A DNA stretch of 64,000 nucleotides from NCBI RefSeq assembly GCF_036711975.1, contig NC_091966.1, positions 1,929,501 through 1,993,500 on the forward strand, in the 5' to 3' direction. How positions within the stretch are numbered: position 1 is the stretch's first letter; each line of letters starts with the position of its first letter. Source of the DNA: Onthophagus taurus (taxonomy: Eukaryota; Arthropoda; Insecta; Coleoptera; Scarabaeidae). The translations under genes and the position numbers were made by a program. Positions 56,008-64,000 of this stretch are shown one piece after another. The notes under the pieces were generated by a model, which saw only the letters and a list, made by a program, of their open reading frames with translations, was not told the DNA's origin and made no database searches.

Positions 56008-56505
56008 GCCCCAGGGGTTGTTGCTCTAGTTGTTGCACCGGCTGTTGTTACAGCTCAAAGCTCCCAATACATCGCTAGGAATTACAACACTCTTGCAGCC
56101 CCGGTTGTAGCAGCAGCAGCACCAGTTGTAGCCGCTCCCGTTGTAAAATCAGCACCGGTCGTAGCAGCTCCCGTTCTTAAAGCAGCACCATTAGCTGCTG
56201 CACCAATTGTTTGCTCCTGCAGCTCCACTTGTTGCTCTCCCTACATAGCCCCAGCACCATATGTAGCCCAAACACCATATGTAGCCCAAACACCATACTT
56301 TGCTCCATCTCCTTATGTAGCCCCATCCCCTGTTGTTGCTTCTGCTCCTTATGTATCTCCATACAACTTACCTTACACCGTCCCAGCAGCATCTCCTTAC
56401 GTTTCGCCTTATGCACCTCGTTACGTTTCTCCATACGCAGCTCCTTATTCCCTTCCTGTAGCTCCTTACACTGCTGCAGGATACGTAGCACCAGCTTACC
56501 TTTAA
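56008..56505 (+). pseudogene. Broken duplicate of the 52970 cuticle gene
   Basis: Matches exon 2 of the 52970 gene from GCCCC onward, without exon 1, signal peptide or promoter. Relative to the parent, two small deletions lie near 56209 (about 8 nt) and 56235 (about 4 nt). Together they shift and then restore the frame, turning KAVAPAAPLVAP into Cys/Ser-rich text. A duplicated VAQTPY repeat follows, and the C-terminus YVAPAYL is kept. It has no start and is presumably dead. Confidence 0.85.
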
Positions 56506-56957
56506 GCCTTATAATGTAACTACGAGGAGTTTTGAAATCGTTTCAACTTTAGATTGCTTCCACAGCCTCGACTTTTATGTTGTTCTGACTTGTACAAAGT
56601 TTGTTTATATGGATTTGAATATTGTAAAAATATGTAAATATATAAATAAATATTTCTAAATGATTTATTTCTTTTTAATTATAAGTGTTAATCAATATTA
56701 ATAATAAGTTTATATAACATAATATATACACATCTCAATCAAATCTTATTTACCACCAACCAGATTTTACAAAAGTAATTGGTGTGTAAATGAATTGAGG
56801 GGCATAAAGCGAAGGATCCAAAGTGATGGGTTCCGCGATAGTTATGGGTACTGAGTAAATAATTGATGAGCTGATTAATCCAGGTTTTGGTTCTGGAATT
56901 GGGGTTGTTGCCACAAAGTTGAGAAGAATCGCAAAAAATGTCTAAAATATCACTTTT
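56008..56957. repeat. Right copy of segmental duplication
   Basis: Direct repeat of 53079-54018. Beyond 56957 the original intron of the 56750 gene continues, showing this side holds the ancestral right boundary. Confidence 0.9.
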
Positions 56958-57005
56958 AGAAAATTAATTATTTTTAGAAACTTTAAAACTCACCAATTTC
57001 AACAT
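56750..57005 (-). CDS. Small secreted PEPKP peptide
   Basis: Exon 1 is 56994-57005 (MLKL, donor GTGAGT). Exon 2 is 56750-56941 (acceptor ATTTTAG, stop TAA). The 67-residue product has signal peptide MLKLTFFAILLNFVATT. The mature peptide is PIPEPKPGLISSSIIYSVPI, then TIAEPITLDPSLYAPQFIYT and PITFVKSGWW, with no Cys. I know no family. It is similar in layout to the gene at 61822 (mature start APEPDPTPKP, many S/T-P-I/Y). It is the intact parent of the exon 2 duplicate at 53811 and is convergent with the cuticle genes. It is probably extracellular; function unknown. Confidence 0.8.
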
Positions 57006-57065
57006 TTTAGTTATTGTTCGTTGAATCTTCACTTCAAATTAATACTCCTTGGTGCGATCACATTG

Positions 57066-57073
57066 TATTTATA
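57066..57073 (-). promoter_or_regulatory. TATA box of the 56750 gene
   Basis: TATAAATA on the minus strand, about 61 bp before the ATG at 57005. Confidence 0.6.
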
Positions 57074-57398
57074 CTAGCTAAGATCAGATTCTGGGAGAAA
57101 ATACTGCTTATTTGGCCAGATCAAGGATAAATTACTTTTAATTTGTTGCAATATGTTTGAGATTTCTTTTTATGGTAATTCTTAATAACAAAGTTTTAAT
57201 GTTATTAATATATAAACGTTCAATTATATTTTTAATTAATAAATATTATCACGAATTTTCGAACTCTTCATTTGCAAAAACAAGGTTAATAGAAAATTGG
57301 GAAATTTGAATTGGAAAATTATTCTGATTTATATCACGTACCATTTATATACGATTGAACGTCCAAATACGTATTTTCATTAAGTGGAAAATACTCAT

Positions 57399-57500
57399 GC
57401 AATGTAGCAACGCGCATTCTAAACCAGAACTGGCACGTCCTTTTTAGAAATTCGATCTCGTGCCAAAGAATTCCTAAGAAAATCTCTTTTCACGTTTGGT
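57399..57500. repeat. Left flank duplication around satellite C array 2
   Basis: GCAATGTAGCAACG ... CTTTTTAGAAATTCG ... TAAGAAAATCT recurs, diverged, at 60611-60708. Confidence 0.65.
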
Positions 57501-57539
57501 TTAATTTAATATAACACCGTAAATGTTTATTTAAACTTT

Positions 57540-60500
57540 TTTATAACATTTATTTACTTCAAACTTTAAAAAATCATTTCTGCTTTATTTATGGGAATTA
57601 ACAAACGATTTTTATATTAAATTAAAACTTAAAATATCTATTTTAGGGCAACATAAAAATTTATGGATTGATCCATAAAATTAATGAGAAAAAGACAAAT
57701 TAAACTTCAAGAAATCATGTTTACTTTAATTGTAGGAATTAATAATTGCTTTTTATACTAAATTAAAACTTAAAGTATTTACTTCAAGACCATATAAAGT
57801 TTTATGGTTAGATCCACATAATTAAGGCGAAAAGAATTTTTTAAACGAAGCCTAACTCTTAGCTATTAATCATGACATCTTTAAAAATGCCAAACTTTAA
57901 AGAGTCATGACTACTTTAATTATAGGAATTAACAAATTATTTTTATATTAAATTAAAGCCTAAAGCATCTGCCTCAAGACCATATAAGCATTTGTTGGTT
58001 GATCTATATAATTAATGAAAAACGAATTTTTTAAATAAAACTTAACTCTATCATGATATCTTTAAAATGTTAAACTTTCAACCATCATTTCTACTTTATT
58101 TATATCAACTAACAAACGATTTTTATGTTAAATTAAAGCTTGAAGAATCTTCTTCAAAACCATGTAATGCTTTATGTTTTAGTCCATAAAATAAATGAGA
58201 TACAGTTTTTTTAAATAGAACCTAAGTATTGGTTATTCAAAATTACATCTTTAAAAACGTCAAATTTCAAGAAATCATTCTTACTTTATTTATAGGATTT
58301 AGCAACTGATTCTTGTGTTAAATTAAAGGTTAAAGTATCTGCTTCAAACTTATGTAAAGGTTTATGATTTGCTCCATAACATTAATGAGATATATTTGTT
58401 TTAAACAAAACCTAACTATTGGCGATTAGTGATTGTACCTTTAAAAACGGCAAACTTTAAAACATCACTTCTACTTTATTTATAAGAATTAGCATATAAT
58501 TTTTGTTTTAAATTAAAGTTTAAAGTATCTGCTTCAAGATTATGTACAGGTTTATGGCTTGCTCCATAACATTAATGAGATTTATTTTGAACAAAACCTA
58601 ACTATTGGATATTAGTGATTGTATCTTTAAAAACGTCAAACTTTAAGAAATCACTCCTACTTTATTTATAGGAATTAACAAACGATTTTTGTATTAATTT
58701 AAAGCTTAAAGTATCTGTTTCAAGATTATGTAAAGGTTTATGGTTTGCTCCATAACATTAATGAGACACATTTGTTTTAAACAAAACCTAACTATTGGGT
58801 ATTAGTGATTGTATCTTTAAAAACGTCAAACTTTAAAACATCACTTCTACTTTATTTATAAGAATTAGCATATAATTTTTGTATTAAATTAAAGCTTAAA
58901 GTATCTGCTTCAAGATTATGTAAAGGTTTATGGTTTGCTCCATAACATTAATGAGATACATTTGTTTTAAACAAAACCTAACTATTGGGTATTAGTGATT
59001 GTATCTTTAAAAACGTCAAACTTTAAAACATCACTTCTACTTTATTTATAAGAATTATCATATAATTTTTGTATTAAATTAAAGCTTAAAGTATCTGCTT
59101 CAAGATTATGTAAAGGTTTATGGTTTGCTCCATAACATTAATGAGACACATTTGTTTTAAACAAAACCTAACTATTGGGTATTAGTGATTGTATCTTTAA
59201 AAACGTCAAACTTTAAAACATCACTTCTACTTTATTTATAAGAATTAGCATATAATTTTTGTATTAAATTAAAGCTTAAAGTATCTGCTTCAAGATTATG
59301 TAAAGGTTTATGGTTTGCTCCATAACATTAAGGAGATACTGTTGTATTAAACAAAACCTAACTATTCGGCATTAATGATTATATCTTTAAAAATCTCAAA
59401 CTTTAAGAAATCACTCCTACTTTATTTATGGGAATTAACAAACGATTTTTGTATTAAATTAAAGCTTAAAGTATCTGCTTCAAGATTATGTAAAGGTTTA
59501 TGGTTTGCTCTATAACATTAATAAGATACATTTGTTTTAAACAAAACCTAATTATTGGGCATTAGTGATTGTATCTTTAAAAACGTCAAACTTTAAGAAA
59601 TCAGTTCTACTTTATTTATAGGAATTAGCAAACGATTTTTATATTAAATTAAAGCTTAAAGTATCTGCTTCAAGATCATGTAAAAGTTTATGGTTTGTTC
59701 CATAACGTTAAGGAGATACTGTTGTATTAAATAAAACCTAACTATTCGGCATTAATGATTGTATCTTTAAAAACGTCAAATTTTAAGAAATCACTTCTAC
59801 TTTATTTATAGGAATTAACAAACGATTTTTGTATTAAATTAAAGCTTAAAGTATCTGCTTCAAGATTATGTAAAGGTTTATGGTTTGCTCCATAACATTA
59901 AGGAGATACTTTTAAATTAAACAAACCCTAACTATTCGGCATCAGTGATTGTATCTTTAAAAACGTCAAACTTTAACAAATCAATTCTACTTTATTTAAA
60001 GGAATTAGCAAACGATTTTTGTATTAAATTAAAGCTAAAAGTATCTGCTTCAAGATCATTGAAAGGTTTATGGTTTGCTCCATAACATTAATGAGATACA
60101 TTTGTTTTAAACAAAACCTAATTATTGGGCATTAGTGATTGTATCTTTAAAAACGTCAAACTTTAAGAAATCACTCCTACTTTGTTTATAGGAATTAGCA
60201 TATAATTTTTGTATTAAATTAAAGCTTAAAGTATCAGCTTCAAGATTATGTAATGGTTTATGGTTTGCTCCATAACATTAATGAGATATATTTGTTTTAA
60301 ACAAAACCTAACTATTGGGCATTATATCTTTAAAAACGTCAAACTTTAAGAAATCACTCCTACTTTATTTATAGGAATTAACAAACGATTTTTATATTAA
60401 ATTAAAGCTAAAAGTATCTGCTTCAAGATCATGTAAAGGTTTATGGTTTGCTCCATAACATTAATGAGATACAGTTGTTTTAAACAAACCCTAATTATTT

Positions 60501-60540
60501 GTTATTAAATGCTAAACTTTAAGATCATACAAAAGTTTGT
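57540..60540. repeat. Satellite C, array 2
   Basis: About 15 units of the same 190-bp satellite as 54019-56007, same orientation. The left-most units (57540-58250) are strongly diverged and the centre is homogeneous. An AAACATCACTTCTACTTTA unit variant repeats at 58810, 59030 and 59220. Confidence 0.88.
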
Positions 60541-60983
60541 AAGTTGATTCATAAAATGTTATAAACAAAGTTTTTGTGTTATACAAGTGTTACGATCATA
60601 ACGGCACATTGCATTGCATCAACGTTCAATCTAAATCCTATCTGGACCGTTCTTTTTAGAAATTCGTTTCGCATCGTAGAATTCGTAAGAAAATCTGCTT
60701 CCACGTCTAGTAGCAGCATTAAGAATTTAACGACGTCCCAAATCTATATTTAAATTTTCTTTTAAGAACCTCTTTTAATTTCGTGCTTTTTTATATGCTT
60801 TTAAATCTACACGTGCGGAGATGAAAAAACTATAATCCAAAATGCCCATCTAAATCTCTCTTCCTTACCGCTTCCTGTTAATTTATTGACCACATGTGTC
60901 AAAAACAAACTGGAAAATTATCATGAACTCACCTTTGGAATATCAACCGGACTTTTACCGATTTTATAATTTTGTTAGGTTAG
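60541..60983. other. Noncoding spacer
   Basis: Includes the right flank duplication (60611-60708) and the upstream region of the 61057 gene. No other feature seen. Confidence 0.4.
60611..60708. repeat. Right flank duplication around satellite C array 2
   Basis: GCATTGCATCAACG ... CTTTTTAGAAATTCG ... TAAGAAAATCT, a diverged direct copy of 57399-57500. Confidence 0.65.
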
Positions 60984-60991
60984 TATAAAAG
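60984..60991 (+). promoter_or_regulatory. TATA box of the 61057 gene
   Basis: TATAAAAG, 73 bp before the ATG. Confidence 0.7.
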
Positions 60992-61056
60992 AGTAGTTTG
61001 GTCCCGTTAAAAATCATTCCATTCTCAACAGTTCTCTAATATTAAATATTAGAAAG

Positions 61057-61573
61057 ATGGTTAAATACGTAAGTATTTGTGTTTTTTTAATTACTTTTTA
61101 TTGATTTATAACTTTTTTAGTTTGTACTTCTTACCTTCTTCGTTGCTGTAATCACAGCTTCTCCTATTGCTAATCCGAAATCTGAAGCTAAACCATCTTA
61201 CTATGAAAACCAGGGACACAACTTTGGTTACTCTCAACCAATTGGGCATGGTTATATTGGAACTCAATTCCCTTCAGTTCCAATTTCACAACCCTTAAGT
61301 TACTCAGGAATTAGTGCCGCATCAGTCCCAGTTTCCCAAGTTCCTTATGTTTCTCCGCAAGTATCCAGTCAATTAAGTTATATCCCATCATCTTATACAG
61401 GAGGTGCTTCTTCTTATCTCCAGCATGGCAGTGTTCCTTATCCAGGAAATGTTGGAGGTCAATACGTACCATCATCAAATGGTTATCACTCAGGAGATAT
61501 TGACACAGTTCCAAATTTTGGAGGATATAATCACGCTGGATACAATCCAATTCAAACCATCGGTCATGTTTGA
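61057..61573 (+). CDS. Secreted Ser/Gly/Tyr/Pro-rich protein
   Basis: Exon 1 is 61057-61068 (MVKY, donor GTAAGT). Exon 2 is 61121-61573 (acceptor TTTTTAG, stop TGA). The 154-residue product has signal peptide MVKYFVLLTFFVAVITA. The mature part starts SPIANPKSEAKPSYYENQGH and is rich in Ser, Gly, Tyr, Pro and Gln, with S-x-V-P-x-S-Q-type phrases (SVPISQPLSYSG, SVPVSQVPYVS). It has a Gly-rich end (NFGGYNHAGYN) and finishes IGHV. No Cys and no known domain. It is probably an extracellular matrix or cuticle component. It has no in-frame ATG in exon 2, so the micro-exon is needed for its start. It is convergent with the gene at 61822. Confidence 0.82.
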
Positions 61574-61821
61574 ACACGTTGAGATTGGAATTATGTTTTT
61601 GTAATAAATCATTAAAAACAATTTATCTTTCATTTAATCACAATTAACTCAACAGTTTAAGGTTTCAACCATAAAATTTTCAAAAAGAAAACAAATATTT
61701 TACCTCAATTCTTGTACTTTTATTTGATCAGAACAAAAAAAGATACATTTCAAACGATAACTTGGGTAAAAAAGCCGAACAAAATCTTCAATATACTTTA
61801 TAATAATCTTATAAAAATCTT

Positions 61822-62135
61822 TTAGCTGTATGTATAATACGTAGATAAACCGTAGGGTTTGTAGGAATGGAAATACGATGGTCGAAAAAAATTTACGTAT
61901 GTGTATGGTGATAAGGATCTGAACACGTGTGGCGTAGAGATGTAACTTATAGGTGTTGAAACGTGAGATGTCACAAAAACGTTAGGTTTGGGTGTAGGAT
62001 CCGGTTCTGGTGCGGCGAAAACCACGGCAAAGATTAAAACGAACGCATAAATCTACGAAAAAGAAATGAATTATTTAATATATTAACAAGAAAGAACCGA
62101 AATATTATTTTAAAAAAACTTACTGATTTGAACAT
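61822..62135 (-). CDS. Small secreted PEPDP peptide
   Basis: Exon 1 is 62124-62135 (MFKS, donor GTAAGT). Exon 2 is 61822-62052 (acceptor TTCGTAG, stop TAA). The 80-residue product has signal peptide MFKSIYAFVLIFAVVFA. The mature peptide starts APEPDPTPKPNVFVTSHVST and continues PISYISTPHVFRSLSPYTYV. It ends Tyr-rich (SYKPYGLSTYYTYS). Layout and the P-E-P-x-P mature start resemble the 56750 peptide, suggesting one small family in this cluster. Function unknown. Confidence 0.8.
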
Positions 62136-62223
62136 TTTGAAATTTGATTTTTCTTCTTGATATTTGTAATCTTGTGGATTATAAAGTTGTTGGAATACTG
62201 ATCTATCATCGAAATAGGAGGAT

Positions 62224-62231
62224 CTTATATA
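62224..62231 (-). promoter_or_regulatory. TATA box of the 61822 gene
   Basis: TATATAAG on the minus strand, about 89 bp before the ATG at 62135. Confidence 0.6.
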
Positions 62232-62519
62232 GTAGTCGGAAAATTATCGGTAACAGTTCTACGATTGACCTCAAAATAAAATCGGTCAAAATTATTTATG
62301 TTTTTTTCCGTCGTTTATATTTTAATTGATATACTAAATTTTGAATTAAGAAGATTCGGGAAAAGTACCAATTCCGGCTATGTAATTTGATTCAGATTGT
62401 AAGCATTTATTTTTAAAATGTTAATCAAAATAAATTTAAATTAATTGAAGATTTGACAACAATGAAAAAAAATTGATTCTTAAACCTCAAAATGATTCAA
62501 GTTTATAATACATAAAATT

Positions 62520-64000
62520 AAGAATGTTACATTGAAAAATTGATATCTCAAAAACTAAAAGATATTTTTAAAAGCGACCTTTTTCATTGAAAAGCTCATA
62601 ATTTGTTTTATAAATGCTGATAATTTCATGACGATTAAAGAATTTGTTGATTTATTACGATTTTTTGAAAATGATTAAAGAAAATTAGTTACTCTTAAAA
62701 TGAGAAATTACAATGTTGAATTGAAATATTGATATCTCAAAAACTATAAGATATTTTGGTATGCCGCCTTTTTCATTGAAAAGCTTATAATTTGTTTTAT
62801 AACTGCTGATGATTTCATAATGATTAAAAAATAAGTCGACTTGTTATGATTTTTTGAATATGATTCAAGAAAATTGTTTATCCTTCAAAATGAGAAATAG
62901 CACCGTTAGAGTTAATAAAGGATATCTCAAAAACTAAAAGGTACTTTGGAAAGTTGTCAGTTTTATTGAAAAGCTTATAATTTGTTTTATAAATGCTGAT
63001 GATTTCATAATGATTAAAAAATAAAGAGATTTATTACGAATTTTTGAAAATGATCAGACAGTGTTAGATTCAAAAATTGATATCTCAAAAACTATAAGAT
63101 ATTTTGGAACGCCGCCTTTTTCATTGAAAAGCTCATAATTTGTTTTATAAATGCTGATAATTTCATAACGATTAAGGAATTAGTTGATTTATTATTCAAT
63201 GTAATCGAAGAAAATTGTTTACCTTTAAAAATGAGAAGTAGCAATGTTAGGTTTAAAAGTTAATATCTCAAGAACTAAAAGGTATTTTGAGGTGTGATCG
63301 CTTTCATTGAAAAGCTTGTAATTTGTTCTATAACTGCTGATGATTTCATAATGATTAAAAAATAAGTCGATTTGTTATGATTTTTTGAATATGATCCAAG
63401 AAAATTGTTTATCTTTTAAAATGAGATATAGCACCGTTAAAGTTAATAAAGGATATCTCAAAAACTAAAAGGTGTTTTGAGGTGTGGTCGCTTTCATTGA
63501 AAAGCTTATAATTTGTTTTATAAATGTTTATAATTTCATAACGATTAGAAAATAAGTTGATTTATTACGAATTTTTGAAAATGATCAGTCAATGTTAGAT
63601 TCAAAAATTGATATCTCAAAAACTAAAAGATATTTTTGAACACCGCCTTTTTCATTGAAAAGCTTATAATTTGTTTTATAACTGCTGATGATTTCGTAAC
63701 GATTAAATAATTAGTTGATTTATTACTGAATGTAATCGAAGAAAATTGTTTACCTTTAAAAATGAGAAGTAGCAATGTTAGGTTTAAAAGTTAATATTTT
63801 AAGAACTAAAAGATATTTTTGCGGTCTTTTTCTTTGAAAAGCTTACAATTGGTTTTATAACTGCTGATAATTTCATAATGATTAAAAAATAAGTCGATTT
63901 GTTATGATTTTTTGAATATGATACAAGAAAATTGTGTATCCTTAAAACAAGAAATTATAGTGTTAGATTCAAAAATTGATATCTCAAAGACTAAAAGATA
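62520..64000. repeat. Satellite D (about 189 bp), runs off the window
   Basis: Diverged units have landmarks GATATCTCAAAAACTAAAAG, TTTCATTGAAAAGCTTATAA and GCTGATGATTTCATAATGAT. GATATCT at 62542, 62731 and 62921 gives 189-190 bp, while later units include shortened ones (about 158 bp). The array continues past the end of the window. Confidence 0.82.

Noticed and set aside
62520-64000. CTGATGA in satellite D as a possible hammerhead ribozyme
   Set aside because: No stem II or correctly spaced GAAA follows in any unit; the word is by chance.

Overview
The window is animal nuclear DNA, almost certainly from an insect and most likely a beetle. The evidence is a cluster of small, secreted Ala/Pro/Val-rich and Gly/Tyr-rich cuticular-type proteins, TATA boxes of insect type about 65-100 bp before the start codons, coding micro-exons of 12-15 nt, AT-rich intergenic DNA, and the mix of LINEs, a Penelope-like element, hAT and Tc1/mariner-type elements. 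No bacterial, viral or organellar features were seen. The species cannot be named from the sequence.

Host genes. I find 15 small genes that look functional, all encoding short secreted proteins. Single-exon cuticular genes are at 1203-2003, 2486-2881, 8206-8460, 18404-18874, 22763-23059 (all +) and 28840-29142 (-). Three of them carry a retinin-type SISH(H/Q)SSSVVH motif, and three carry a SYQ(A/E)RTD-VxSKP motif. Genes with a tiny first coding exon are at 30056-30526 (-), 38257-38845 (-), 43574-43863 (-), 51259-52065 (-), 52970-53567 (+), 56750-57005 (-), 61057-61573 (+) and 61822-62135 (-). Several of these were assembled here by reading the splice sites by eye. A further intronless secreted protein of unknown family is at 9237-9575 (+). 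Together they look like one structural-cuticle locus.

Repeats fill most of the rest. A 62/60-bp monomer satellite with a 244-bp higher-order unit lies at 5260-6640 and again at 9794-10840. A degenerate spacer-like repeat lies at 13200-14700. A purine-rich 122-bp repeat lies at 19360-21905. Four unrelated satellites have nucleosome-length units: A (about 184 bp; 23690-28690 and 30935-35025), B (187 bp; 39196-43027 and 50706-51060), C (190 bp; 54019-56007 and 57540-60540) and D (about 189 bp; 62520-64000).

Mobile elements are a 5'-truncated RNase H-bearing LINE (14713-16925), a second copy of it inside a nest of hAT, CR1/jockey-type LINE and a small TIR element (44540-50705), RTE-type LINE scraps (23335-23660, 37812-38075), a Penelope-like element with a GIY-YIG ORF and a hammerhead-ribozyme-like terminus (26196-27220), a 666-bp Tc1/mariner-type MITE (25471-26136) and hairpin elements (35026-35407).

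The most striking pattern is that five of the satellite arrays are bracketed by a direct duplication of the adjoining unique DNA (about 60-950 bp). The order is always unique segment, array, same unique segment. In one case the inserted array can be traced to a neighbouring array and one junction shows a CCAA microhomology. This suggests that satellite DNA moves into this gene cluster by replicative template switching, leaving duplicated and chimeric cuticle-gene fragments behind.
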